Origin: Benzoatithermus flavus
GTDB taxonomy: Bacteria > Pseudomonadota > Alphaproteobacteria > Geminicoccales > Geminicoccaceae
Direction of reading: 5' to 3'
Assembly: GCF_037908215.1 (NCBI RefSeq)
Contig: NZ_JBBLZC010000001.1
Location: forward strand, 310,001 to 374,000
DNA: 64,000 bases
Under the pieces are notes generated by a model. It did not search any database, was not told the origin of the DNA, and saw only the letters and a list, made by a program, of their open reading frames with translations. The position numbers and the translations under genes were made by a program. Shown one piece after another: positions 1-8,426 of the stretch. Within the stretch, counting starts at the first letter, position 1; each line of letters starts with the position of its first letter.

Positions 1-311
1 CGACCGCTGATCGAGCGGGCGGCCGCGATGGCATCGTAGCGCTCCCCTTCGGCAGGGTCCCTGCCCCGGCCCGCCGGCACCGCGCCGCTCGATCCCTTCT
101 CGGCCGTTGCGACATTCGACCGCTGCGGTGATTGTCCGCCATTCGGCCTCAAGGTAGAGTCGCGCATCGCACGCCGGAGCACGGGCCGGACGTGCCGGAC
201 GAAGATCACGGACCTCGAGGACGGGCTCGGCGTCCGGCCCGGCGGCACCGCCGGGCGGTCCTGAGGCCTCGTGATCCGCGAGCGCGGCCAACCCGCTGGT
301 GAGGAGCTGCC

Positions 312-1502
312 ATGACCACCCCTGATCCCATCGTCATCGTCGGCGCGGCCCGCACGCCCATGGGCGGCTTCCAGGGCGAGCTGGCGAGCCTCGCCGCGCC
401 CGAGCTCGGGGCGGCGTCGATCCGGGCCGCCGTCGAGCGCGCCGGCCTGAGGCCGGAGGACGTGCAGGAGGTCATCATGGGCTGCGTGCTGCCGGCCGGC
501 CAGGGTCAGGCTCCGGCCCGCCAGGCTTCGCTCGGCGCCGGCATCCCGGAGAGCACCGGCTGCACCACGATCAACAAGATGTGCGGCTCGGGCATGAAAG
601 CCGTCATGCTCGCCCATGATCTGATCACGGCCGGCAGCAACGACGTCATGGTGGCGGGCGGCATGGAGAGCATGTCGAACGCGCCTTATCTTCTCGACCG
701 GGCGCGCGCCGGCTACCGCATGGGGCACGGCCGGGTGATCGACCACATGTTCCTCGACGGACTCGAGGACGCCTACGACAAGGGCCGCCTGATGGGCACC
801 TTCGCCGAGGACTGCGCCCAGCACTACCAGTTCACCCGCGAGGCGCAGGACCGGTTCGCGGTGACCTCGCTGACGCGCGCCCAAAAAGCGGTCGCGGACG
901 GCACCTTCGACGCGGAGACGGTGCCGGTCACCGTCCGCACCCGTAAGGGCGAGAGCGAGGTCAGGAAAGACGAGCAGCCGGGCAAGGCGGTGCCGGACAA
1001 GATCCACCTCCTGAAGCCGGCGTTCCGGCCCGACGGCACGGTGACCGCGGCCAATTCGAGCTCGATCTCGGACGGTGCCGCCGCACTGGTGCTGATGCGC
1101 CGCTCCGAGGCCGAGCGGCGCGGCCTCACGCCGCTCGCCGAGATCAAGGGCCACAGCACCCATGCCCAGGCACCCGCCTGGTTCACCACCGCCCCCGTCG
1201 GCGCCATCCGCAAGCTCCTGGAGCGGGTCGGCTGGACGAAGGAGGAGGTCGATCTCTACGAGATCAACGAGGCCTTCGCGGTGGTGACGATGGCGGCGAT
1301 GCACGAGCTCGGCCTGCCGCACGAGAAGGTCAACGTGCACGGCGGCGCGTGCGCCTTGGGTCATCCGATCGGCGCCTCCGGAGCTCGGATCCTCGTCACC
1401 CTCCTGACCGCGCTCGAGCGGCACGGCCTGCGCCGCGGCATCGCCTCGCTCTGCATCGGCGGCGGCGAGGCCACCGCGGTCGCGATCGAGCGTCTGTCCT
1501 GA
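312..1502 (+). CDS. acetyl-CoA C-acyltransferase (thiolase)
   Basis: This is a 396-residue thiolase, the family's usual length. It catalyses thiolytic cleavage of 3-ketoacyl-CoA or the reverse condensation of two acetyl-CoA. The nucleophilic cysteine is C91 in NKMCGSGMKA, the catalytic histidine is H351 in CALGHPIGASG, and the second cysteine is C381 in CIGGGEA near the C-terminus. No signal or membrane segment is seen, so it should act in the cytosol. A GAGGAG ribosome site lies just before the ATG. An acyl-CoA dehydrogenase follows after 24 bases on the same strand, so the two form a short fatty-acyl or branched-chain oxidation operon. The sequence alone does not separate a degradative thiolase from a biosynthetic acetoacetyl-CoA thiolase, although the partner gene favours degradation. 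Confidence 0.95.
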   Translation: MTTPDPIVIVGAARTPMGGFQGELASLAAPELGAASIRAAVERAGLRPEDVQEVIMGCVLPAGQGQAPARQASLGAGIPESTGCTTINKMCGSGMKAVMLAHDLITAGSNDVMVAGGMESMSNAPYLLDRARAGYRMGHGRVIDHMFLDGLEDAYDKGRLMGTFAEDCAQHYQFTREAQDRFAVTSLTRAQKAVADGTFDAETVPVTVRTRKGESEVRKDEQPGKAVPDKIHLLKPAFRPDGTVTAANSSSISDGAAALVLMRRSEAERRGLTPLAEIKGHSTHAQAPAWFTTAPVGAIRKLLERVGWTKEEVDLYEINEAFAVVTMAAMHELGLPHEKVNVHGGACALGHPIGASGARILVTLLTALERHGLRRGIASLCIGGGEATAVAIERLS

Positions 1503-1526
1503 GCGGATAGGGAAAGGCCCCGCGCC

Positions 1527-2654
1527 ATGATCCTGACCGAGGAGCAGCTCCAGATCCAGAGCACGGCGCGGACCTTCGCCCGCGAGCGCCTGGCGCCTTT
1601 CGCGGCGGCATGGGACAGGACCCATGCCTTTCCCGCGGCGGCGCTGCGGGAGATGGGCGAGCTCGGGTTCTTCGGCATGCTGCTGCCGGAGGCTTACGGC
1701 GGCTCCGACACCGGCCAGATCGCCTATGCCCTGGCGCTCGAGGAGATCGCGGCCGGCGACGGCGCCTGCTCCACCATCATGAGCGTCCACAACTCGGTCG
1801 CCTGCATGCCGATCCTGAAGTTCGGCACCGAGGAGCAGAAGCGGCGCTTCCTGCCGCTGCTCGCGAGCGGGCAGTGGATCGGCGGCTTCGCCCTGACCGA
1901 GCCCCAGGCCGGCTCGGACGCGGCACGGATCGGGACGCGCGCCCGGCGCGACGGTGATCATTACGTCCTCTCCGGCACGAAGCAGTTCATCACCTCGGGC
2001 AAGAACGGCCGGCTCGTGATCGCCTTCGCGGTCACGGACCCGGCAGCCGGCAAGAAAGGCATCACCGCTTTCATCGTCCCGACCGACACGCCCGGCTACA
2101 AGGTGGCGCGGGTGGAGGAGAAGCTCGGCCAGCACGCCTCGGACACCTGCCAGATCGTGTTCGAGGATCTGCGCCTGCCGGCCGGGCTGCGTCTGGGCGA
2201 GGAAGGAGAAGGCTACCGGATCGCGCTCGCCAACCTGGAGGGCGGGCGGATCGGCATCGCCGCACAATCCATCGGCATGGCGCGCGCCGCGTTCGAGGCG
2301 GCGCGCGACTATGCCCACGCGCGGACGGCCTTCGGCAAGCCGCTGATCGAGCATCAGGCGATCGCTTTCCGGCTCGCCGACATGGCGACGCGGATCGCGG
2401 TGGCGCGGCAGATGGCGCTCCATGCCGCAGCCCTGCGCGAGGCGGGCCGGCCCTGCCTCACCGAGGCGTCGATGGCGAAGCTCTTCGCCTCGGAGATGGC
2501 CGAGGAGGTCTGCTCCGCCGCCATCCAGATCCACGGCGGCTACGGCTATCTCGCGGACTTCCCGGTCGAGCGCATCTACCGCGACGTCCGCGTCTGCCAG
2601 ATCTACGAAGGAACGAGCGACGTCCAGCGCATGGTCATCGCGCGCAACCTCTGA
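1527..2654 (+). CDS. acyl-CoA dehydrogenase
   Basis: This 375-residue FAD enzyme of the short/medium-chain acyl-CoA dehydrogenase class introduces the alpha-beta double bond into acyl-CoA and passes electrons to electron-transfer flavoprotein. The N-terminal helical domain, the central beta domain with the FAD-binding stretch around FALTEPQAGSDA, and the C-terminal helical domain are all present. The catalytic glutamate is E361 in QIYEGTSDVQ, the place where short-chain family members carry it. Length is normal. It follows the thiolase after 24 bases and ends 27 bases before the convergent racemase-like gene. Substrate chain length or branching cannot be read from the sequence; isobutyryl-, 2-methylbutyryl- and butyryl-CoA are all possible. 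Confidence 0.94.
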   Translation: MILTEEQLQIQSTARTFARERLAPFAAAWDRTHAFPAAALREMGELGFFGMLLPEAYGGSDTGQIAYALALEEIAAGDGACSTIMSVHNSVACMPILKFGTEEQKRRFLPLLASGQWIGGFALTEPQAGSDAARIGTRARRDGDHYVLSGTKQFITSGKNGRLVIAFAVTDPAAGKKGITAFIVPTDTPGYKVARVEEKLGQHASDTCQIVFEDLRLPAGLRLGEEGEGYRIALANLEGGRIGIAAQSIGMARAAFEAARDYAHARTAFGKPLIEHQAIAFRLADMATRIAVARQMALHAAALREAGRPCLTEASMAKLFASEMAEEVCSAAIQIHGGYGYLADFPVERIYRDVRVCQIYEGTSDVQRMVIARNL

Positions 2655-2681
2655 CCCGGCCCGCTCGACGCCCTGCGGGCC

Positions 2682-3431
2682 TCAGCCGTGCCCGCGCTCG
2701 AGCAGCGCCGCGAGCGTGGGCGAGAGGCCGGCGTGGGGCTTTCGCGGCGGCGGAGCGAAGCTGCCGGCGCGCGCCGCGCCGGGGTCGAGCCGGACCAGCG
2801 TCTCGGCGTGGCAGACCGCGCTCGACACCCCGTCCACCACCGGCACCGGCAGCTCCCCTTTCAGCGCGCGGGCGAGCCCGGCGAGTGGTGCCCCGGCGAC
2901 GATCACCACGTCCGCCCCGTCCTCCTCGGCCGCCATCAGGCACAGCTCGCGGAGCTGCCGTGCATGGTCGGCCTGTACGCTGCCGATGCTCGCGAGCGGC
3001 TGGCGCAGCGAGCGGATGCTCGCGAGCCGGCCGAGCAGCCCGTTGTACGCCACGCATTCCCGGTACCAGGCGGTGATCCGCCGCGAAATCGCGACGATCG
3101 AGAAGCGCTGACCGAGCAGGCAGGCGCTCACGAGCGCGGCTTCGGTCATGCCGACCACCGGGATGTCCAGAGCCTCCTTGAGGCCGGGGACCCCCGGATC
3201 GCCGAACGCTGCCACCACCACCGCGTCGTGCGCATGGCGACGCTCGGCGACGAGCTCCGCCACCGCCTGGGCGGCGATCTGCGCCTCGAACCGGGTCTCG
3301 ATGTAGGCGACCCCGTAGGGTGCCGTTACCATGGTGATCTCGGTGCCGGGCGAGGCGGCCCGCCTCGCCTCCTCGGCGATCAGCCGCGAAACGCTCTCCG
3401 AGATGTTGGGATTGACGACGAGAAGACGCAT
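2682..3431 (-). CDS. Asp/Glu/hydantoin racemase-family protein lacking the catalytic cysteines
   Basis: A 249-residue protein of the Asp/Glu/hydantoin racemase superfamily, recognisable from the N-terminal VVNPNISESV and the duplicated alpha/beta layout. In true hydantoin and glutamate racemases one cysteine lies in each half. Here the first position reads AAFGDPG, where family members have a cysteine before FxDPG, and the second reads VIVAGAPLAG, where a GC pair is expected. Both catalytic cysteines therefore appear absent, and the four cysteines present lie elsewhere. It is the last gene of the minus-strand catabolic operon beginning near 8070. The ATG at 3431 was chosen over one seven codons upstream because AGGA sits at the right distance. 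It may be a non-racemising lyase, isomerase or binding protein. Confidence 0.8.
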   Translation of the reverse strand: MRLLVVNPNISESVSRLIAEEARRAASPGTEITMVTAPYGVAYIETRFEAQIAAQAVAELVAERRHAHDAVVVAAFGDPGVPGLKEALDIPVVGMTEAALVSACLLGQRFSIVAISRRITAWYRECVAYNGLLGRLASIRSLRQPLASIGSVQADHARQLRELCLMAAEEDGADVVIVAGAPLAGLARALKGELPVPVVDGVSSAVCHAETLVRLDPGAARAGSFAPPPRKPHAGLSPTLAALLERGHG

Positions 3432-3488
3432 GGTCCGATCCTGAAGGCTCAAAAGGTTGGCGAGCGCCCACCGCGGCGGGTGCGGAGC

Positions 3489-4679
3489 TCACTTGCGAGG
3501 CGTGTCGGTCTCGAAGGGATCCGGTGCCGCACCCGGAGGCGGGTTGCTGGCTTGCGCCAGCGCCAGCTCGTGCGCGAGCGCGGCAGCGGCGGACGGATCG
3601 CCCGGCCCGCTGCCGGCGGCGAGCGCCGGCAGGATGTGGCCGTTCACGATCTCGCGGAAGATCTGGACGTTCCCGGCATCCCTGAGGCCGCCCTCGATCG
3701 GGAGCAGACTCGTCATCACCACGACCGTGTCACGCTTCGGCAGCACCACGATGAACTGGCCCTTGAAGCCCATCGTGTCGTACTCGGGCTCGCTCGTGAC
3801 GATGTCGTTGATCCACCAATAGTCGCCGAAATAGGGCACCACGCCGGGCGAAGTCATCTGCCTGACCCATCCGGCGGAGACGAGCTGCCGACCCTGCCAT
3901 TTCCCCTCGTGCAGGACGAGGAGGCCGATCTTCGCCATGTCGACGGGCCGCAGCCGCAGGCCCCAGCCGGTCGAGACCAGACCTTTCTGGTCGGCGCGGC
4001 CCCAGGCCCAGTTCTTCATGCCCAAGGGCTCGAACAGCTTCTGCTCGGCATAGACCTGGATCGGCATGCCGGCGGCGGCACCGAGCACGGCTGCGGTCAG
4101 GATCGGGTTGATGTCGGTGTACTCGAACGTCGTCCCGGGCGGGATCTTGGGCTGCGCCTCGGCCGCGAGCTGCAGCCGGTCGGGTGCCGCGTAGTAGATC
4201 GGGTCGTCCTTGGACTTGAAGTCGTAGTGCAGGCCGGAGGACATGGTCAGGATGTGCCGGACCTCGAGATCCTGCTTGTCGGTGAACTTCTCCGCGAGGT
4301 CGGGGCGCAGCTTCGCCACCAGCTCGCCAACCTTGGCGTCGAGGCGGAGCCTGCCCTCGTCCACCAGCATGCCGGCGAGGATCGCGGTCACGCCCTTGGT
4401 GATCGAGTAGAGCTCGTAATTGTAGTCGCGATCCAGCCCGCCGCTGTAGCGCTCGAACACGAGCTTGTCGTCCTTGACCACGAGCAGACTGCGCACGTCG
4501 AGCTTCTCGTCGCGCAGCCACTGGGAAAGCTGGACGAGACGCATCGGGTCCACGCCCACGTCCTGCGGTCGGGCGGAAGGCAGGTCCGAAGGTGCGGCGA
4601 AGGCGGGCAGCGGCGCGGCGAGTGCTGCGAGCACGACGAGGGAGGCGGCCCAGCGGCGGGCGGCGTTGCGGATCGTCAT
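3489..4679 (-). CDS. secreted serine hydrolase, beta-lactamase (class C) family
   Basis: This 396-residue protein has a Sec signal peptide (about residues 1-29, ending PAFA) and a class C beta-lactamase/esterase fold. The nucleophile motif is S92-I-T-K95. The second motif reads YTD in FEYTDINP instead of the YxN of beta-lactamases, and the third is KGQ. This pattern is usual in esterases, 6-aminohexanoate-dimer hydrolase-like enzymes and D-amino-acid amidases rather than in antibiotic-degrading enzymes. It should act in the periplasm on an amide or ester. The gene lies 30 bases after its paralogue at 4710-5924; a 28-residue stretch (55-82 here) is identical in both, which points to tandem duplication with conversion. 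Start 4679 is preferred over 4688 because of AGGA spacing. Substrate unknown. Confidence 0.88.
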   Translation of the reverse strand: MTIRNAARRWAASLVVLAALAAPLPAFAAPSDLPSARPQDVGVDPMRLVQLSQWLRDEKLDVRSLLVVKDDKLVFERYSGGLDRDYNYELYSITKGVTAILAGMLVDEGRLRLDAKVGELVAKLRPDLAEKFTDKQDLEVRHILTMSSGLHYDFKSKDDPIYYAAPDRLQLAAEAQPKIPPGTTFEYTDINPILTAAVLGAAAGMPIQVYAEQKLFEPLGMKNWAWGRADQKGLVSTGWGLRLRPVDMAKIGLLVLHEGKWQGRQLVSAGWVRQMTSPGVVPYFGDYWWINDIVTSEPEYDTMGFKGQFIVVLPKRDTVVVMTSLLPIEGGLRDAGNVQIFREIVNGHILPALAAGSGPGDPSAAAALAHELALAQASNPPPGAAPDPFETDTPRK

Positions 4680-4709
4680 GGTGGTCATCCTGGGTCTCGG
4701 ATTGCAGGC

Positions 4710-5924
4710 TCAGCGCTCGGGGGCGTCGTTGAACGCCAGGTCGGTGCCGGGGATACCCTTGCTGCGGGCGCTCCGCGCCAGCTCGTCGCGCAGCGCCTCC
4801 TGCCCCGCCGCCGCGGCCGCCGGCGTCACGCGCGTGTGCATGGCAGGCAGCACGTAGTCGTTCACGATTTTCCGGTAGAGATTGATGTAGGTGGCATCCC
4901 TAAGCCCGCCTTCGGTCGGCAGGATGCTGGTCATCACCACGACCGCGTTCTCCTCGGGTAGCACGGTGATGAACTGCCCCTTGAAGCCCATGGCGCCGAA
5001 CTCGCGCTCACTGTCCACGATGTGGTTGATCCAGCAGTAATAGCCGTAGTCGCTGGCGGCCTTAGTGGTCGGGGCCGACATCTGCTCGACCCAGCTCTTG
5101 GGCACGACTTGGCGGCCCTGCCACTGGCCGCCGTGCAGCATGACGAGGCCGAGCTTTGCCATGTCGACCGCACGCAAGCGCAGCCCCCAGCCGCCCGAGA
5201 CCGAGCCGGCCTTGTCCGCACCGGTCCAGTGATAGTTCTTCATCTGCAGAGGCTGGAACAGCCGCTCCTCGGCGAGCCGGTCCTCGGGCTCGCCGGCCGC
5301 GGTCGCGATCGCGGTGCCGACCAGCACCGGGTTCACGTCGGTGTACTCGAAGGTCTGCTCCGGCGGCACCCGTGCCGTCGTGCCGAGCGCCACCTGCAGC
5401 CGGTTCGGGGCCGTGTAATAGAGCGGGTCCGTGCCTTCGACCTGCTTGTAGTAAAGCCCGCTCGACATCGCCATGAGATGGCGCATCTCGATGTTCTGCT
5501 TGTCGGCGAGAGCCTGCTCGAACTCGGGATGCGCCTTCATGATCCAGTCGGCGACCTTGTCGGTGGGCCTGACCTTGCCCTCGCCGGCCACGATGCCGAA
5601 CAGGAGCGAGGTCACGGTCTTGGTGACGGAGTAGAGCTCGTAGTTGTGGTCGCGGCTCAGCCCGCCGCTGTAGCGCTCGAACACGAGCTTGTCGTCCTTG
5701 ACCACGAGCAGGCTGCGCACGTCGAGCTTCTCGTCGCGCAGCCAGGCGGAGAGGCGGGCGAGTTTCAAGGGGTCCATGCCGACCTCGCCGGGCTGCGCGG
5801 TCGGCAGGTCGGTCGCCGGCTCGGCCGCCGGAGCCGGCAGGCTCGCGGTCGTGGCGCCGAGGAGAAGCGAGCCCAGGAGGAGCCGCCGGAGGCGGCGGCT
5901 CGGGTGCAGGTGACGAGCCTCCAT
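4710..5924 (-). CDS. secreted serine hydrolase, beta-lactamase (class C) family, paralogue
   Basis: A 404-residue paralogue of the neighbouring hydrolase. It carries an arginine-rich n-region and a hydrophobic signal segment (about residues 10-34), then the same fold. The catalytic motif is S99-V-T-K102, followed by YTD in the FEYTDVNP segment and KGQ near the C-terminus. The core is strongly conserved with the 3489-4679 gene, including an identical 28-residue block at 62-89, whereas the ends differ. The gene sits between the MFS transporter and its paralogue, all minus strand and closely spaced, so a secreted hydrolase feeding a transporter is a reasonable reading. Keeping two copies may mean a wider substrate range. 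There is no direct evidence for beta-lactam hydrolysis. Confidence 0.88.
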   Translation of the reverse strand: MEARHLHPSRRLRRLLLGSLLLGATTASLPAPAAEPATDLPTAQPGEVGMDPLKLARLSAWLRDEKLDVRSLLVVKDDKLVFERYSGGLSRDHNYELYSVTKTVTSLLFGIVAGEGKVRPTDKVADWIMKAHPEFEQALADKQNIEMRHLMAMSSGLYYKQVEGTDPLYYTAPNRLQVALGTTARVPPEQTFEYTDVNPVLVGTAIATAAGEPEDRLAEERLFQPLQMKNYHWTGADKAGSVSGGWGLRLRAVDMAKLGLVMLHGGQWQGRQVVPKSWVEQMSAPTTKAASDYGYYCWINHIVDSEREFGAMGFKGQFITVLPEENAVVVMTSILPTEGGLRDATYINLYRKIVNDYVLPAMHTRVTPAAAAAGQEALRDELARSARSKGIPGTDLAFNDAPER

Positions 5925-5973
5925 GATCTTTTCCTTTGCGTGCTCTGGCGGTGGAAAGTGGCGTGGGCCGGCT

Positions 5974-7293
5974 CTAGACGGGCAGCTTCCGGCTATAGTC
6001 GATCGACATCGAGCACAGGAACAGGAGCGCGCCAGCGGCGGCGAAGTACATCAGCGCCAGGAAGTAGGAGCCGGTCGCGGAGACGATCAGGCCGACGATG
6101 ATCGGCGTCGAGATGCCGCCGATATTGCCGCCGAGGTTCATGGCGCCGCCCAGGAAGCCGGTGCGCTCCCGGGTCGCGAGGATGGACGGGATGACCCAGT
6201 ACAGGCCGCACCAGCGCAGGAAGAACAAGGTGGTGGAGAGCAGGACGACGACGGCGACCGCGTTCGTGACCTGGGAGACCAGGAAGACCGAGACCGTGGC
6301 GATGACCGCGGCGACGCCGAACAGGGTACGATGGACGGCGTTGGACGACCCTCCGCGGGCCTTCCAGAGATCGGACAGGTATCCGCCGACCAGCTCGCCC
6401 ACGAAGCCGGCGAAGAAGATGATGAACGACGCGCCGCCGAGCTGCTTGATGTCGAAACCGTGGACCTTGTAGAGGTAGTTCGGCATCCAGGTGAGCAGGC
6501 CGTACCACACGGTGTTGAAGAACATCCAGCCGAAGCACATCGCCCACACCGACCGATAGTGGAAGAAGCGCATCGGGCTGCCGCCGACCACCGCCGGCGA
6601 CTGGGCGTCTTCCGCGGCGTGCGCCTCCTCGAGGTAACGGGCCTCGGCGTCGTTGACGCTGGGATGCTCCCTGGGGTCGTTGCGGATATAGTACCAGCAC
6701 CACAGCCCGGCGAGCATGGTGCCCACACCGGCGACGACGAAGGACAGCCGCCAGGAGTCGAGGCCGGCGATCAGGCCGGCGATGACGATCGAACCCAGCG
6801 CGGCGCCGAGCGGCGCGCCGCCGTCGAGCAGCGTGGCCCCGCGCCCACGCTCGTTGCGGGTCAGCCACATCGCGTTGAGCTTGCCGCCGGCGGGATAGAT
6901 CGGCGCCTCGGCGGCGCCGAGGCCGAGACGGGTGAGGAGCAGCAGCACCCAGCCCGTGCTGACGGCGGCGATGGCCTGGAAGAAACCCCAGCCGATGGTG
7001 GCGGCGGTGATCACGATCCGGGGTTTGAACCGGTCGGCGAGCATGCCGCCCGGTACCTGCATGAACGCATAGGTCCAGAAGAACGAGGAGAGCACCAGAC
7101 CCTGGATGGCCGGGTCCATGCCGAACTCCTTGCCGATGATCGGCATGGCCACCGACAAGGAAGCGCGGTCGATGTAGTTGATCGAGATCAGAAGCAGCAT
7201 CATCCAGAAGATTTTCCAGCGCACGTTGGTCCGCGTGGTAGTCGCGGCGGCGCCGGCGGCCGGGGGGGCGGTGGAGGTGGAGGCGATGCTCAT
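5974..7293 (-). CDS. MFS transporter, anion:cation symporter type
   Basis: This 439-residue integral membrane protein has about twelve hydrophobic segments split by a central cytoplasmic loop near residues 200-245. The early INYIDRASLSVAMP segment after the first membrane helix and the following GGMLADRF loop motif are typical of the anion:cation symporter branch, which carries hexuronates, galactonate, phthalate and similar organic anions. It would import a carboxylate substrate with protons. It lies 48 bases downstream of the maleate-isomerase-like gene and 49 bases upstream of the first secreted hydrolase, which ties it to the same catabolic operon. It is probably controlled by the divergent GntR regulator at 8427. 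The exact substrate cannot be inferred. Confidence 0.9.
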   Translation of the reverse strand: MSIASTSTAPPAAGAAATTTRTNVRWKIFWMMLLLISINYIDRASLSVAMPIIGKEFGMDPAIQGLVLSSFFWTYAFMQVPGGMLADRFKPRIVITAATIGWGFFQAIAAVSTGWVLLLLTRLGLGAAEAPIYPAGGKLNAMWLTRNERGRGATLLDGGAPLGAALGSIVIAGLIAGLDSWRLSFVVAGVGTMLAGLWCWYYIRNDPREHPSVNDAEARYLEEAHAAEDAQSPAVVGGSPMRFFHYRSVWAMCFGWMFFNTVWYGLLTWMPNYLYKVHGFDIKQLGGASFIIFFAGFVGELVGGYLSDLWKARGGSSNAVHRTLFGVAAVIATVSVFLVSQVTNAVAVVVLLSTTLFFLRWCGLYWVIPSILATRERTGFLGGAMNLGGNIGGISTPIIVGLIVSATGSYFLALMYFAAAGALLFLCSMSIDYSRKLPV

Positions 7294-7341
7294 GTCCGGG
7301 TCTTCCTGCTGCGGCGATGACGGGTGGGATGAAGGACGGGC

Positions 7342-8070
7342 TCAAGCCACCTCGCGGAACAGCCGACCCCAGCCCTGGACCCGGCGCGGGTCGGCGCCGG
7401 CGAGGCGGAGCGAGCTCCAGAGCGCCGTGGCGACCGAATCGTAGATCGGGATGCCGATCTCCTGCTCGAGCCGCTCGACCAGAGGCGCGCCCTTGAGGTT
7501 GGTGCATAAGATCGTGATGGCCTGCGGCTTCGCTCCCGCCACCTCGCGCACCATGGCGGTCAGGGTCGCGGCCGAGACCTCCGAGAACGAGAAGTTGCCA
7601 CGGTCGCCCAGGTGGCGCTCGGCGACGCAGGCGAAGCCTTCCTTGCGGAAGTTCGGAACGATGCGCTCCTGGATCTCGTCGAGATAGGGGGTGACGAGGC
7701 CGAAGCGCTCGACGCCGGTGAGGCGGAAGATCTCGACCAGAGCGAGTACGGAGGAGGTCGCCTCGATGCCGGTGCGCTCGGTGATCGCGGCGCAGAGAGC
7801 GCGGTCCTGGTCGAGCCCGAGCCAGCTCGCCGAGGTGCCGTTCCAGCAGATCGCCTGCACCCTGGCATCGGCGAGAAGCGAAGCCGCCTCCAGCATCGGC
7901 TCGTAGGCGAACTGGCCGAGCGCTGCCTGGTCCAGCGAGATCTCGGTGACGCGGAACCGGCCGAAATGGACCGACACGTCGGGCAGAGCGGCCACCATGG
8001 CGCTCGAGACCGGTTCCAGGATGGTGTTCGAGGATGGCGTCAGCATCCCGAGAAGGGTGCGGCGGGTCAT
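7342..8070 (-). CDS. maleate cis-trans isomerase / arylmalonate decarboxylase-like protein
   Basis: A 242-residue member of the maleate isomerase/arylmalonate decarboxylase group of the Asp/Glu racemase superfamily. The N-terminal GMLTPSSNT motif is diagnostic. The paired cysteines that act as acid and base are present: C75 in AICWNGTSA and C189 in ILCTNLKGA. It could isomerise a cis-dicarboxylate, or decarboxylate or racemise an alpha-substituted acid. Start 8070 (MTRRTLLGML) matches the family N-terminus; a reading frame extends 78 codons further upstream, but its Pro/Arg-rich translation is not family-like. It is the first gene of the operon and is divergent from gntR, with a 356-base shared regulatory region. 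Confidence 0.85.
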   Translation of the reverse strand: MTRRTLLGMLTPSSNTILEPVSSAMVAALPDVSVHFGRFRVTEISLDQAALGQFAYEPMLEAASLLADARVQAICWNGTSASWLGLDQDRALCAAITERTGIEATSSVLALVEIFRLTGVERFGLVTPYLDEIQERIVPNFRKEGFACVAERHLGDRGNFSFSEVSAATLTAMVREVAGAKPQAITILCTNLKGAPLVERLEQEIGIPIYDSVATALWSSLRLAGADPRRVQGWGRLFREVA

Positions 8071-8426
8071 GGCAGGTGAAGCCTCCGAGGATCGGTGCCG
8101 GATGGTGCCGGCCCGGCGGTGCGGCCGGGCGGATGGCGCAGGCGGACGGCGCAGCCGCGGGCACGGCTGCGGCACGGGCCGGCGATGGCGGCCGCGAGGC
8201 GGTCTCGCGGCGCGGGGTCGAGCAACGGCATAGCCTTCCCTTTCGCGAGCAGCGTCCGGCAGGGCGGAAGGATCGCTCTCGCACGTCAATTTTGAATTTT
8301 GCATGCAAAATTTTGTATGGTGGCTTGCCTAGCCGCATTGCCGGCGCGCTGTCAAGCCTATATCTGCTGGCTCGAGGTGATTTCCCCCGACTCGGCCCGC
8401 CGAGCCGGAAGCTGTGGAGGCTGATC
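8071..8426. promoter_or_regulatory. divergent regulatory region of catabolic operon and gntR
   Basis: These 356 bases without a gene separate the minus-strand operon from the plus-strand regulator. Most of it is GC-rich, but the segment around 8285-8325 is sharply AT-rich and contains the palindrome annotated separately. I could not identify a convincing -35/-10 pair by eye on either strand. A GGAGG ribosome site sits at the gntR end. Confidence 0.7.
8295..8312. promoter_or_regulatory. candidate GntR operator, 18-bp perfect palindrome
   Basis: AATTTTGCATGCAAAATT is a perfect 18-base inverted repeat without spacer, in the only AT-rich patch of the divergent region, about 115 bases upstream of gntR and 225 upstream of the operon. 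FadR-subfamily GntR proteins bind short AT-flanked palindromes of this kind. A partial extra half-site, TTTTGTATGG, follows immediately. Binding by the adjacent regulator is inference. Confidence 0.6.

Noticed and set aside
1..39. Twelve-codon open end (plus strand, stop at 37-39) that could be the tail of a gene entering the window
   Set aside because: Too short to recognise; in such GC-rich DNA a chance open stretch is just as likely.
2688..4961. Very long plus-strand open frame opposite the racemase-like and hydrolase genes
   Set aside because: His/Asp/Gly-rich antisense translation of real genes; no family similarity and no ribosome site. The same applies to the frames at 5022-6101, 5923-7320, 9250-12750, 26645-29035 and 54160-57462.
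3489..5924. Antibiotic-resistance beta-lactamases
   Set aside because: The SxxK motif is present, but YxN is replaced by YTD and KTG by KGQ, and the genes sit in a catabolic operon; an esterase or amidase role is more likely.
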